Notes: a model not told the origin generated them from the letters alone. A stretch of DNA of 64,000 bases from Microbacterium sp. SORGH_AS_1204 (GCF_030818935.1 NZ_JAUTBD010000001.1:1-64000); one strand, 5' to 3'. Positions 8,294 to 18,316 are shown, counted from the stretch's first letter. Numbers and translations: made by a program.

Positions 8294-11200
8294 TCACTTG
8301 CACGAGGTGGCGCGATAGTCGGCGGTCACCGGGGTGGAGGCGCCCTGCACGGTCAGCGTGACGCGGCCCGCGTCGACGGATGCCGCACGGGTGGCGACGG
8401 TCTTGGTCACCGACTTGCCGCTCGCGACGCTGCCGGTGCCGACGGTGCCGAAGGCGCTCGACAGGGTCGCGGTGAGCGGTGCGCTCCCGGTGTTGGTGAC
8501 CGTCGCGAACAGCGACACCTTGCCGGCGACGCAGCGGGTCGTGACGGCCAGCTGCGCGGCCGTCGGGGCGGCCGCCACGACGATGCGCGCGGTCACGGTG
8601 CGGTGCGCCGGGGCGACCTCCTGCGCCGCCGTGAGCGAGAGGTCGAGCATGCCGTTGGCGCGGACGTTGACGGCCTTGAACCAGGTGTTGCGGTCGGGGT
8701 CGAACAGACCGCCCGCGGCGCTGCCGGTGTGCGGCTCGGGGTACGGACGCGCGTGGTAGGCGAGCACGAGGTTGCCGGCCGGGTCGGTCGCGAAGGAGTT
8801 GTGGCCGGGACCGGCCTGGCCCGCGCCGCCGATGCGTCCGTCGGCGGTGTCGGTCGTGGTGAGCACCGGGGAGGGCACCTGCGTCCAGCTCGCGCGGTCC
8901 TTCAGGTCGGCGTTCTTCGGGGCACGCAGCATGCCGAGGTCGTAGTACTTGTCGACCGTGCCGCCGGAGTAGGTGAGGTAGATGTAGTCGCCCTGCTCGA
9001 CCATGAAGGGCGCTTCGACGATGCCCTGGTCGGATCCCTCGTTCGTGTCGGAGGGAGTGGGGGCCTGCTTGCCGTACTCCCACGGCTGGCTGAGCGCGTA
9101 GATCTCATTCAGCCCGCCGTCGATCAGCGGCACCGTGCCTTTCGCGCCCATCTTCGCCTTGCCGACCAGCAGTCGGCCGCCGTTGGGCATGACCCAGTAG
9201 CCCTGGGTGATGCCGTTCTCCTGACGCTCGAGGTACGACACGTCGAAGGCGGCGCCGTCGAGGATGGTGGGCTCGCCCCAGTTGGCCTGGTCGACGAGTC
9301 CGCCGGCTCGCAGGGACTCTTCGGTCCCGATGTAGGGGATGAGCACGGTGTTGTCGCACCAGCCGCCGGTGGGGGCGTAGCCCCGGTTCATGCCGGCGAC
9401 GATCCACCACTGGCCGTTGATCTTGTGGAACTCCTGGGCCCAGATGTAGCCGCCCCAGCCGTAGAACGTGTTCGGGTACTGGCCCTGCTTGCCTGGGGTG
9501 CCGGCGTCGGGATCGATGACGATCTGTTCGGGCGCGTCCTTCAGGCCGGCGATGGTCTTCGCGCGCTTGAGTCCGATCTTGCGGTAGGCGTTGGCGTCGA
9601 TGAGCTGGCTGTCGGGGGCGTTCGAGGGGATCGAGTAGTGCGAGCCGGTGAGGTACCAGTAGCCGTCGTCCTCATTGAAGAACAGGTGCGGATCGGCCCG
9701 TGCGTCGTTGACCATCTGCTCGGCGGTCTGCTGCACCGTACCGGTCACCTCGTACGTGCCGGGCGTGCGCGAGTCGACGGATGCCAGGTCGGCGGCATCC
9801 CATGTCACCGGGAGGTTCTTGGTGGAGCCGTCGTTGTAGTCGAGGGTGACGGTGGCGGGGAGGGTGGTGGCATCCACCTTCGCGCCGTTGTCGACCGTGA
9901 CGTCGCCGATGGCGCGCACCCCGGTGTTGCGGAGGTCGACGTAGTTCTTGTAGAACACGTCGAACTCGGCCTTCGACAGCGAGAACGAGCTCGCCTGCGT
10001 CTGTGCGGCGAAGCCGGGCAGGCCCGTGCCGCTCACGCCCAGCGTGCGGGCGTCGGCCTTCGTCGCGGCCGACGGGCTGCTGGTGCCGGTGAGCCCGTCG
10101 AGCTGGGCGACGCGGCCCTCGCCGGTGAGGTCGTCGGTCCAGTACGCCTTGTACTTCTGGATCGCGGCGTCGAACTCGATGCGCGGGTTCTTCACGACCG
10201 ATCCGTCGGAGGCGATCTTGACCGTGCGCTGGTTGCGGAAGGTCGCGCCGTCGGGGGCGTCCCAGACGTAGACGGAGTCGGTGGCGTTGTTCTGCGCCGC
10301 GACGGCACCGAGGCTGCCGTCGGCGAAGCGCACCAGGGTGGGGGAGCCGACCTGCGCGTTCGGGTTGGCGGACTGCGAGCCGTTCCACGTCGCGTAGAGG
10401 ATGGCCTGGGAGCGGTTCAGCGGCTCCCACGCGGTGGCGCCGGACGGGCGGGCCGAGACGTAGAGGGCGTCCGCGCGGCGGTCGTCGTCGTAGGCGAGGG
10501 GGTCGTCCTTGACGCCGTTGGTGGTGGTGACCGTTTTGACGTAGGTGGCGATGTCGCCGCCGGCGTCGAGGATCTGCGCCGACGCGGTGACGGGCTGCGC
10601 GACGCCGGCGATCGTGGCGGTCAACTCGACCTGGACGGGACCGGATGCCGGGCGCGTGACCTTTCCGTCGGCGGAGACGAGTCCCGCCCCGGCGCCCGTG
10701 GCCGACCAGGTCACCGCGTTGCCGAGGACCGATGAGGGCAGATCGCCGGTGATGCGGGAGGGGATGCCGAGGGCGGCGGCCAGATCGCTGGCCGCGGTCG
10801 CGAGTCCCAGCTCCGCGGGGGTGAGCGCGCGGTTGTAGATACGCAGGTTGTCGAGCAGGCCCGAGAAGTACTCGCCGCCGCCCCAGTTGGCCTTGCCCAG
10901 CTGCAGCACGCCCCCGGAGGCACCGAGGATCTGCGAGAGCGCCGGGCCCGTGGTGTTGGTCGAGACCAGCTTCTTGTCGACGAACAGGCGCGCGGTGGCG
11001 CCGGAGATGACGAGGTCGACGTGCTTCCACGCCGCGTTGGCGGCGGTGGAGGCGAGGTTGCCGGCGCTGTCACGGCTGCCGGCGTTGTCGTAGCGCTCGA
11101 CGATGATGCCGCTGGTGCGGTCGAGGAAGCCGAGGTAGTGCTCCTGCGCGTAGGCCTGCGTCGCGGCGCTGCGCGCGGCGAAGACCGTCCACCCGGTGTT

Positions 11201-11611
11201 GGCGGTGGAGTCGGGCTTGCTGTCGTACGAGATGGTGACGTCGTCGAGTCCGGCCAGCAGCGGCGAGCCGTTGGTCTTGGCCACGTTCAGCCAGAAGCCG
11301 CTGCCGAGCTGCGCCGCGTTGCCGCTGACGCCCGGCACGAGCCCGGCCGTGCCCTGCGTCGTGGCCGTGGCGCCGGCGCCGGTGAAGCTGGTCGTGCCGC
11401 TGTCGAACGTGAAGTCGGCGATGAGCGCGTCGTCGGCCCCGGCCGCGTGGGCGGCGCCGGGGGTCAGCAGACTCGCGCACAGCGCGGCCGCGGTGAGGGC
11501 GCTCCACGCGGTCGCCGCTCGGCGGCGGGTCTTCGCGGAGTCGGGCGAGGTCGTGAACGGCGTCTCGGCGGGGGCGAGGCGCGTCGAAGGGGCTGCGAAA
11601 GGCAGGCGCAT
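8294..11611 (-). CDS. secreted GH43-type arabinosidase/arabinanase-like, first gene of a two-gene operon
   Basis: The protein has 1105 residues. The ATG at 11611 has GGAGAG upstream, and the signal peptide carries a long charged n-region before the hydrophobic stretch ending AHAA near residue 57. Order: LamG-like (60-255), Ig-like (270-360), degenerate propeller (370-560), Big_4-type (570-625), GH43 core (630-1010) and the C-terminal module with RCVAGK and SCK end. Core motifs are NDARADPHLF (base Asp near 639), IVEAPFMVEQGD (acid Glu) and GPGHNSF. Both promoter and operator A lie just upstream, divergent from the 11832 gene. Family assignment is good; the exact linkage cleaved cannot be read from the sequence. 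Confidence 0.83.
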   Translation of the reverse strand: MRLPFAAPSTRLAPAETPFTTSPDSAKTRRRAATAWSALTAAALCASLLTPGAAHAAGADDALIADFTFDSGTTSFTGAGATATTQGTAGLVPGVSGNAAQLGSGFWLNVAKTNGSPLLAGLDDVTISYDSKPDSTANTGWTVFAARSAATQAYAQEHYLGFLDRTSGIIVERYDNAGSRDSAGNLASTAANAAWKHVDLVISGATARLFVDKKLVSTNTTGPALSQILGASGGVLQLGKANWGGGEYFSGLLDNLRIYNRALTPAELGLATAASDLAAALGIPSRITGDLPSSVLGNAVTWSATGAGAGLVSADGKVTRPASGPVQVELTATIAGVAQPVTASAQILDAGGDIATYVKTVTTTNGVKDDPLAYDDDRRADALYVSARPSGATAWEPLNRSQAILYATWNGSQSANPNAQVGSPTLVRFADGSLGAVAAQNNATDSVYVWDAPDGATFRNQRTVKIASDGSVVKNPRIEFDAAIQKYKAYWTDDLTGEGRVAQLDGLTGTSSPSAATKADARTLGVSGTGLPGFAAQTQASSFSLSKAEFDVFYKNYVDLRNTGVRAIGDVTVDNGAKVDATTLPATVTLDYNDGSTKNLPVTWDAADLASVDSRTPGTYEVTGTVQQTAEQMVNDARADPHLFFNEDDGYWYLTGSHYSIPSNAPDSQLIDANAYRKIGLKRAKTIAGLKDAPEQIVIDPDAGTPGKQGQYPNTFYGWGGYIWAQEFHKINGQWWIVAGMNRGYAPTGGWCDNTVLIPYIGTEESLRAGGLVDQANWGEPTILDGAAFDVSYLERQENGITQGYWVMPNGGRLLVGKAKMGAKGTVPLIDGGLNEIYALSQPWEYGKQAPTPSDTNEGSDQGIVEAPFMVEQGDYIYLTYSGGTVDKYYDLGMLRAPKNADLKDRASWTQVPSPVLTTTDTADGRIGGAGQAGPGHNSFATDPAGNLVLAYHARPYPEPHTGSAAGGLFDPDRNTWFKAVNVRANGMLDLSLTAAQEVAPAHRTVTARIVVAAAPTAAQLAVTTRCVAGKVSLFATVTNTGSAPLTATLSSAFGTVGTGSVASGKSVTKTVATRAASVDAGRVTLTVQGASTPVTADYRATSCK

Positions 11612-11651
11612 GAACCACTCTCCATCGGGTCACCGGCCTCCATTGGCGCAG

Positions 11652-11692
11652 TGTTATCGCTCACATTATCCGCGCGAATCGGTCTGTGCCAA
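11652..11692 (-). promoter_or_regulatory. minus-strand promoter with family A operator
   Basis: On the minus strand TTGGCA (11687-11692) is followed after 16 bases by GATAAT (11665-11670), or after 18 by TAATGT. The operator TGTTATCGCTCACA (11652-11665) sits at and just past the -10 box. It drives the 8294-11611 and 4883-8257 genes. Confidence 0.7.
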
Positions 11693-11750
11693 GAGTCGTG
11701 TCGTGATCGTGATCAACCGCGAGCGCGCGGGCCGGCTGCGCGATGCGTTC

Positions 11751-11779
11751 TTGTCACGCTCGATAGTGAGCGGTAACAT
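11751..11779 (+). promoter_or_regulatory. plus-strand promoter with family A operator
   Basis: TTGTCA (11751-11756), a 17-base spacer and TAACAT (11774-11779) make a near-consensus promoter. The operator AGTGAGCGGTAACA (11765-11778) overlaps the spacer and the -10 box. It drives the 11832 gene and perhaps 14677. Confidence 0.78.
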
Positions 11780-11831
11780 CCTCGGAGTCACGCTCTGCGG
11801 AGCTTGATCGTCCAGGCAAAGGAGCTCGGAG

Positions 11832-14534
11832 ATGACCGAACGTTTCACCGCCCGCACCGCACCGGCATCCCGGCCCCTGCGGCACCGGCTGCGCACCATT
11901 GTGGGAGCAGTCACGGGCACCGCCCTTCTCGTCGGCGGTCTCGTGCCCCTCGCGGCGACCTCCGCCGCCGCCGAGACCGCCGTTCCCACAGCCGGCCTCC
12001 GGGCGGAGTACGTCTTCGACGAGACCACCGGCTCGAGCGTCCCCAACAGCGCCTCCACCTCGCTGGGTGCTGCCAGCGTCGTCAACGGCACCGATGCGCT
12101 GTGGACCGGATCGTCGCTGGTGTTCACCGGCGGCGACAAGACCAGCCCGACCGCCAGCTGGGTGCGCCTGCCCAACGACGTGCTCGCGGGCGCCCGCTCG
12201 GCGACGGTCACGATCGAGACGAAGCTCGACGCCTCGATGAAGAACAACTGGAACTTCCTCTGGAACATCGGCAGCGACTCCCCGACGCGCTCCTACTTCG
12301 CCTCCGTGCGCGACAATCCGCGCACCGTCATCACGACGAACGGCGGCGGTGGCGAGGTCAACGCCCGCTCCGGGTCGGCCCTGTCGGCCGACCGGTGGTA
12401 CAGCCTGACCTCGGTGATCGACGGCGGACGCCTCACCTTCTACGTCGACGGCGAGCAGGTGGCATCCACCCCCACGACGCTGACACCCGCCGACATCACG
12501 GATCAGTCGTTCAACGCGATCGGCCGAGCGCCCTACCCCGACCCGATGTACAAGGGCGAGGTGTCGACGTTCCGCGTGTACGACCGGGCGCTGTCGGCGA
12601 CCGAGGTCGCGAGCGTGTCGACCGCGGACGCCTCGATCCACGCCGCTGCGCACCGCAGTGCCGCTCAGGGCGTGGTCGACGGGCTCGCGGCGGTCACGAT
12701 CGATGAGACCACCACGACCCTGCCCACCGCGGGCGGCCGCGTGTCGTGGAGCTCGACCGACGCCGGCATCACCGTCGCCGGTGACGGCAAGACGGTCACC
12801 ACGACGCTGCCCGCCGTCGGGTCCGCGCCCCGGAGCACCACGCTGACGGCGACCGCCACGGTGCGCGGTGTCTCCGCGACGCGGGCTGTGCCCGTCACCA
12901 TCGAGCCGGCCCGCGCCGCCGACGATGCCTTCGGCTACGCGATGGTGCACTTCGTCGAAGATGCCAACGGCTACGCCGAGAAGATCTACCTCGACGTCTC
13001 GCGCGGCGACGACCCCGAGGCGTGGGACCCGCTCAACGGCGGGCAGCCCATCCTGGCCTCGCAGCTGGGCACCACCGGCGTGCGTGACCCGTACCTGACC
13101 TACAACCCCGAGACGAAGACGTACTACATCATCGCCACCGACCTGCGCGTGTTCGGCGGCGACCGCGGCACGGGCAGCTGCACCGACTGGTGCTACTGGC
13201 AGACGCAGGGCAGCACCAAGCTCAACGTCTGGGAGTCGAAAGACCTGGTCACCTGGAGCGACCTGCGACAGTTCGACGTCGCGCAGTCGCCCGCCGGCAG
13301 CAAGGTCGCCGAGCTCGGCATGGCCTGGGCACCCGAAGCGACGTGGGTCCCCGGCTACAACGCCGACGGAAGCGGCGCGTTCGTCCTCTACTGGTCGTCG
13401 ACGATGTACGACAACACCGCGCACACGGGTTCCAGCTACTCGCGCGTGCTGTGGGGCGCGACCACCGACTTCACGCAGCAGACCTACCGCTACGGCGGCA
13501 CCATGATCGACACCGGCGGCAACGCCATCGACACCACCGTCATCCAGAACGACGGCAAGACCTACCGCGTCACGAAGGACAACGCGTTCGGTCGCGGCAT
13601 CTACATGGAGTCGACCACAGCGGCGGACTGGTGGAAGCCGACGACGGCGTGGACGACCGTGCAGGAGCGCATCGGCGCGAACTACGCCGGTGGCAACGCC
13701 GGCGGCGTCGAGGGCCCCGCGGGCTTCCAGCGCCACGGTGAAGACGAGTGGTACCTCTACGTCGACGTGATCCCCTCCATCGGGTACCGCCCCATGCAGA
13801 CGACGAACCTCGACGCCGGGTTCACCCCGCTGGTGTCCGACACGTTCTCGATGGCGCCCAGCACCAAGCACGGCGGGATCGTCCCGCTGACGTTCGGCCA
13901 GTACGACGGGATCCGCAAGGCGGATGCGGCGGCGGTCGTCGCGACCGACCTCGGCGACGCCACCGTGACGCAGGGCGCGACCGCCGCCTCCATCACGGCG
14001 GCGCTGCCCCGCGAGGCCCAGGTGACACTGGCGTACGGCCGCGGCACGGCCGCCCAGCCGGTGACGTGGAAGCTCGACGGCGTGGATGCCACCCGCCCGG
14101 GCACCTACCCGGTCACCGGCACGGTGCGCACGATCGGCGCGAACCTTAACCAGTGGGTGGGCGCGGGCGGATCCACGGCCTGGAACGCCGGCGACCGCCG
14201 TCTGTTCAGCTCCACCGTCCTCACCGTCACCGCCGACGTCGTCGTGACCGCCCCGGCGCTCACCGTCACGGCCACCGCCGAGACGCGCTGCGTCGCGGGC
14301 AAGCCCATCATCGCCGCGCGCGTCGCGAACGGCGGCACCGAGGCCGTCGCGCTCACGATCGCCTCCCCGCACGGCTCGAAGTCGATCGCCTCGCTGGCGG
14401 CGGGCAAGACCGCGAGCGCGACCTTCACCGCGCGGACCACCGCCCTCGCCGCGGGCGAGGTCACCGTCACGGCGAAGGCCGGTTCGGCGACCACCACGGT
14501 GACCGCCCCCTACACCGCGACGACCTGCCGCTGA
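11832..14534 (+). CDS. secreted GH43-type glycosidase with LamG, Ig-like and shared C-terminal module
   Basis: The protein has 900 residues. The ATG at 11832 follows AAAGGAG with a 7-base gap, and the signal peptide ends SAAA near residue 46. Order: LamG-like (50-260), one Ig-like domain (270-355), GH43 core (360-700), Big_4-type (705-795) and the C-terminal module with RCVAGK and TCR end. Core motifs VRDPYL (base Asp near 418), NAIDTTVI (second Asp) and GGVEGPAGF (acid Glu) match the set seen in the 1703-4621 enzyme, so the two are likely paralogues that lack the degenerate propeller. The gene is divergent from 8294-11611 with a shared, operator-bearing control region. Substrate specificity is inferred from the locus. 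Confidence 0.85.
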   Translation: MTERFTARTAPASRPLRHRLRTIVGAVTGTALLVGGLVPLAATSAAAETAVPTAGLRAEYVFDETTGSSVPNSASTSLGAASVVNGTDALWTGSSLVFTGGDKTSPTASWVRLPNDVLAGARSATVTIETKLDASMKNNWNFLWNIGSDSPTRSYFASVRDNPRTVITTNGGGGEVNARSGSALSADRWYSLTSVIDGGRLTFYVDGEQVASTPTTLTPADITDQSFNAIGRAPYPDPMYKGEVSTFRVYDRALSATEVASVSTADASIHAAAHRSAAQGVVDGLAAVTIDETTTTLPTAGGRVSWSSTDAGITVAGDGKTVTTTLPAVGSAPRSTTLTATATVRGVSATRAVPVTIEPARAADDAFGYAMVHFVEDANGYAEKIYLDVSRGDDPEAWDPLNGGQPILASQLGTTGVRDPYLTYNPETKTYYIIATDLRVFGGDRGTGSCTDWCYWQTQGSTKLNVWESKDLVTWSDLRQFDVAQSPAGSKVAELGMAWAPEATWVPGYNADGSGAFVLYWSSTMYDNTAHTGSSYSRVLWGATTDFTQQTYRYGGTMIDTGGNAIDTTVIQNDGKTYRVTKDNAFGRGIYMESTTAADWWKPTTAWTTVQERIGANYAGGNAGGVEGPAGFQRHGEDEWYLYVDVIPSIGYRPMQTTNLDAGFTPLVSDTFSMAPSTKHGGIVPLTFGQYDGIRKADAAAVVATDLGDATVTQGATAASITAALPREAQVTLAYGRGTAAQPVTWKLDGVDATRPGTYPVTGTVRTIGANLNQWVGAGGSTAWNAGDRRLFSSTVLTVTADVVVTAPALTVTATAETRCVAGKPIIAARVANGGTEAVALTIASPHGSKSIASLAAGKTASATFTARTTALAAGEVTVTAKAGSATTTVTAPYTATTCR

Positions 14535-14547
14535 CCCGACGAGGCCA

Positions 14548-14584
14548 CCGGGGTCGCCCCCGCCCGCGCGGTGGGCGGCCCCGG
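14548..14584 (+). terminator. hairpin between the 11832 and 14677 genes
   Basis: Nested stems CCGGGG/CCCCGG and CCGCCC/GGGCGG begin 13 bases after the stop. No T run follows, so partial read-through into the 14677 gene is plausible. The rest of the gap (14590-14660) holds degenerate TCACCGATGA-like repeats. Confidence 0.5.
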
Positions 14585-14676
14585 GGCACCGAGAATCCCT
14601 CACCGATGATCGGTCACCGATGACCAGTCACCGACCACCCCTCCCTGACGATCCCTCACCGCCGAGAAAGAAGTCC

Positions 14677-17600
14677 ATGGTGAAACCGAAAGCCCCTCTT
14701 GCGATCCTGGTGGCCGCGAGCCTGACGGCGGGAGCGCTCACGATGGGCGCCGCCCCCGCCGCCGCCGCGATCCCCAGCCCCATCCTGTCGTACGACTTCT
14801 CGACCTCTGCGGGCATCGGCTCCGGCGTCGCCGCGGGAGGCGTGATCGCCGACAACGCCGGCACGCACGCCGGAACCGTGCGCGGAGCCGGAGCGACCGT
14901 GGTGGCCGGCCCGCGAGGTTCCAGCGACAAGGCACTGCGCCTTCCGGGCGGATCGGCGGGCTCCACGGCGGCGTTCGTCGAGATCGCGCCGGGTCTGACC
15001 ACGGCCGCCACCACCGACGTGACGATGTCGGCGTGGATGCGCTGGGAGGGCAACCAGAGCTGCGCCTGGGCGTACACGCTGGGCCAGTCGTCCGACCGCT
15101 ATCTCTTCAGCACCCCCGAGTGCGGCGGCCGGCTGTTCGGCGCCGTCAAAGCCGGCAGCGAGCAGCGCGCCGTCGACGACGCTCCGGCCGCCGTCGGGCG
15201 GTGGACGCACGTCGCCGTCGTTCTGCGCAGCGGGGTGAGCGTCTCGACCTATGTCGACGGCGAACTGGCCCAGACCACTCCGACGGGTGCGACCGGGGCC
15301 GCGACCGTGGGCACCTCGACGTTCTCGGGTCTGCTCGGCAAGTCGTTCTACGGTCCCGACCCGTTCTTCATCGGCGCGCTCGATGACGTGCACGTCTACG
15401 ACCAGGCGCTGACCGCCGCGCAGGTGAAGGAAGACGCCGCGCCCGCCGCGGCCGCCATCGCGCGCGCCGACGCCGACGCCGCGCGCCCGCCGGTCTCGGG
15501 CACCGTCACCTCCGACATCGCCCTGCCCACCAGGGGCGCGGGCGGATCGACGCTCACCTGGGCCAGCAGCAACCCGGCCGTGATCGACGCCACCGGCAAG
15601 GTGACGCGTCCCGCGGCCGGCTCTCCCGACGCCACGGTCACCCTGACGCCCACGGCCGCCTTCGCGGGTGCCACGGCCACCGGTGCGACCGCAACCCTCA
15701 CCGTGCGCGCCGACAGCGACACCGACGCCGCCGAGCGCCTGCGCGCAGCCCTCGTGGTGCCGCCCGTCGTCGCGTCGGGCACGAGCCTGCCCGAGGCGAG
15801 CGGCTACAGCATCCAGTGGAGCGCCGACGGGGCGGACCTCGCGTCGCCCGTGCTCACGAACACCACGGCCTCCGATCAGGTGCGCCAGGTCACGGCGCGC
15901 GTGAGCGTGGGGGCGAGCACCGTCGAGAAGACCTTCACGGTGACGGTGCTCAGCGCATCGACCGGCCGCCAGCTGGTCTCGTACACCCGCAACGCCACGG
16001 GCGAGCACGACGCCAACCATGACTCGGTGGCGCACAGCCTGCACCTGGCGCTGGGCACGTCGGTCGACGACGCGGCGCCGTTGTACAAGAACGGCGGCGT
16101 GGTCTTCGCCGAGGGCGAGTTCTTCGCGGTCGACCGCATCGACCACCGCGGCATCTCGAATCCGTCGCTGTTCACGTTCGCCGACGGAACCATCGGCGTC
16201 ATCGCGACGCGCGTGCTGCAGGGGGGAGGAGCCGACGGCACCGAATCTTCGAGCGCTCTCGTGTTCAAGGCGCGCGACGCCTCCGCCACCGACTTCGACG
16301 AGCTCGGCCTGATCGATCTGGGAACCACCGGCGGCGTCGTCGCCCCTCGCGCGGTCTACGACTCCGCCGAGAAGCGTTACCTCGTCTCGTGGACGGATGC
16401 CACGGGCGCGGCGAAGTCGACCACCGTCACCGACCTCGCCCGCACCGAGATGCGCACCGCGCCGTTCTGGCCGGAAGACGGGGGCAAGCGCTCCTGGGTC
16501 GTCACCGAGGGCAACCGGGGCGAGGTGCGCTCCGGCAATGCCCTGACCGTGGCATCCCCCGACCTCTCCGGTTTCGCCGGCCGTGTCGCCGACGCCCGGC
16601 CCGCCGGCACGCTGGCCGTGTCCGCCGCGACGGCGAAGTCGCTGACCGACCGGCTCGGTCGTGTCGTCAACACGGGAGTGACCGTCGACCCGCAGACCAT
16701 CGCGCCGGGGGGCACGGCCGCGCTCGCGAAGACGAAGGCGAAGCTGGCGTACTCCGACGGCTCGACGGGACAGCTCGGCATCGACTGGAACAAGGAGCAA
16801 CTCGACCGTCTCGCCACGGCCGGCCCCGGCACCTACACCCTGTCCGGGACCGTGCGCCAGCGTCAGTACGCGGAGCCCTTCGCCTACAACCGGGCCGACC
16901 CGACGATCTACCGGTACGAGCGCGACGGCAAGACGCGCTACCTGTTCATCGCGACCGATGACACCAACAACAACAACATCGCGTCTGCCCACCTGCCGAT
17001 CCGCGTCGCCGACACGATCGATCAGCTGGCCGACGACAACGGCGGACGCGACCGTGAGGTCGATCTGCTCAACCGCTACACGCGCGGCGACCGCACCACC
17101 GACGGTCGTGTGATCGCCGGATGCTACTGGGCCCCGGAGATCCACGAGATCGGCGGCAAGCTGTCGATCCTCTTCGCGCCGTGCTTCAACCCGTCCAACT
17201 CGCAGTCGAACGAGGGTGGGCAGTGGTACACGGTGCAGGCGCACATCATGCAGCTGCGCGACGGCGGCGACCCCGGCAACCCCGCCGACTGGTCGAAGCC
17301 GGCTGCCATCCTGAAGTCCGACGGCTCGGCGCTGGGCCGCGCGGAGTTCGGGCGCAACATCAGCCTCGACATGACGTACTTCGAGTCGGGTGGCACCGCG
17401 TACTACGCGTGGTCGCAGCGGTACACCCCCGAGGGGGCGCCGCTCAGCGACCCGGCGACCTGGATCGCGAAGGTCGACCCGGCCGACCCGACCCGCGTCA
17501 TCGGCACCCCCGTGCCGATCATCGTGCCGAGCATGTCGTTCGAGGAACGCCTGGCCGAGGGGGCCTTCGCCATCCAGCGCAACGGCCGTATCACCCTGGT

Positions 17601-18267
17601 CTACTCGAGCGACGGGGTCAGCCCGAAGTACATCGTGGGCGGCGCCTGGGCGGACGAGTCCAGCGACCTGACCGACATCGACAGCTGGCACAAGTACGAC
17701 ATGCCCCTGCTCAAGAGCGAGGCGATGCCGGCGGGCGTGTGGGACTACCGCACCTACGAGCAGGGTCCGGGCCACGGAGCGGTCACGACCGACGAGGACG
17801 GCAACGACCTGTACGTCTACCACACGTGGGGCGACGGCGTCGGCGGCAACGGACGCGACACACGCATCACCCGCATCCACTACGCGGCGGGCGACCGACC
17901 GATCTTCGACATGACCCGCGACGAAGAGGTGCTGCCCTCCCTGCGCACCGTCACGACGACGGTCACGGTGACCGCCCCGCTGAGCGTCGCGGCCACCGCG
18001 GCGACGCGCTGCATCGCGGGGAAGGTGACGCTCGTGACGACCGTGAAGAACACCAGCTCGGTCGGCGTCGATGTCACGCTCGACACGGCCTGGGGCAAGA
18101 GGGCGGTGGGTTCCGTCGCCGCCGGTGCCACGACGTCGGTCGCCGTCGCCACCCGTTCCGCCTCGATTGGCGCCGGATCGGTTCGCGTCTCGGCCACGGG
18201 TGTGGTCGACGGCGCGTCCGTGTCGACGCAGGCGTCCCCCGCCTACGCGGCGCGAACCTGCGGCTAG
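14677..18267 (+). CDS. secreted GH43-type arabinosidase with an extra degenerate propeller
   Basis: The protein has about 1196 residues. The ATG at 14677 is preferred over one at 14620 because the signal peptide (MVKPKAP... to AAAA near 28) starts there, though the ribosome site (GAAAGAAG) is weak. Order: LamG-like (30-250), two Ig-like domains (260-430), degenerate propeller (430-660), Big_4-like (665-730), GH43 core (735-1080) and the C-terminal module with RCIAGK and TCG end. Motifs: NRADPT (base Asp near 738), LDMTYFES (second Asp), LAEGAFAIQ (acid Glu) and GPGHGA. Closest architecture in the window is 4883-8257. No family A operator lies directly upstream, so it may depend on the 11751 promoter. 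Confidence 0.84.
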   Translation: MVKPKAPLAILVAASLTAGALTMGAAPAAAAIPSPILSYDFSTSAGIGSGVAAGGVIADNAGTHAGTVRGAGATVVAGPRGSSDKALRLPGGSAGSTAAFVEIAPGLTTAATTDVTMSAWMRWEGNQSCAWAYTLGQSSDRYLFSTPECGGRLFGAVKAGSEQRAVDDAPAAVGRWTHVAVVLRSGVSVSTYVDGELAQTTPTGATGAATVGTSTFSGLLGKSFYGPDPFFIGALDDVHVYDQALTAAQVKEDAAPAAAAIARADADAARPPVSGTVTSDIALPTRGAGGSTLTWASSNPAVIDATGKVTRPAAGSPDATVTLTPTAAFAGATATGATATLTVRADSDTDAAERLRAALVVPPVVASGTSLPEASGYSIQWSADGADLASPVLTNTTASDQVRQVTARVSVGASTVEKTFTVTVLSASTGRQLVSYTRNATGEHDANHDSVAHSLHLALGTSVDDAAPLYKNGGVVFAEGEFFAVDRIDHRGISNPSLFTFADGTIGVIATRVLQGGGADGTESSSALVFKARDASATDFDELGLIDLGTTGGVVAPRAVYDSAEKRYLVSWTDATGAAKSTTVTDLARTEMRTAPFWPEDGGKRSWVVTEGNRGEVRSGNALTVASPDLSGFAGRVADARPAGTLAVSAATAKSLTDRLGRVVNTGVTVDPQTIAPGGTAALAKTKAKLAYSDGSTGQLGIDWNKEQLDRLATAGPGTYTLSGTVRQRQYAEPFAYNRADPTIYRYERDGKTRYLFIATDDTNNNNIASAHLPIRVADTIDQLADDNGGRDREVDLLNRYTRGDRTTDGRVIAGCYWAPEIHEIGGKLSILFAPCFNPSNSQSNEGGQWYTVQAHIMQLRDGGDPGNPADWSKPAAILKSDGSALGRAEFGRNISLDMTYFESGGTAYYAWSQRYTPEGAPLSDPATWIAKVDPADPTRVIGTPVPIIVPSMSFEERLAEGAFAIQRNGRITLVYSSDGVSPKYIVGGAWADESSDLTDIDSWHKYDMPLLKSEAMPAGVWDYRTYEQGPGHGAVTTDEDGNDLYVYHTWGDGVGGNGRDTRITRIHYAAGDRPIFDMTRDEEVLPSLRTVTTTVTVTAPLSVAATAATRCIAGKVTLVTTVKNTSSVGVDVTLDTAWGKRAVGSVAAGATTSVAVATRSASIGAGSVRVSATGVVDGASVSTQASPAYAARTCG

Positions 18268-18275
18268 GCGGTGAA

Positions 18276-18316
18276 CGGGGAGGGCGGGCGCGATGGTCTT
18301 CGCGCCGTCCTCCCCG
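18276..18316 (+). terminator. terminator after the 14677-18267 gene
   Basis: A long stem CGGGGAGGGCGG...CCGTCCTCCCCG begins 8 bases after the stop codon. The remainder of the gap to 18424 is GC-rich with nothing else recognisable. Confidence 0.75.

Noticed and set aside
11652..11665. lac operator-like site because of the resemblance to GTGAGCGGATAAC
   Set aside because: The likeness is partial; the site belongs with the four other family A palindromes of this locus.
14656..17880. A 1074-codon minus-strand open frame opposite the 14677 gene
   Set aside because: Low-complexity translation with no motif; the plus strand carries a signal peptide and complete GH43 motifs.
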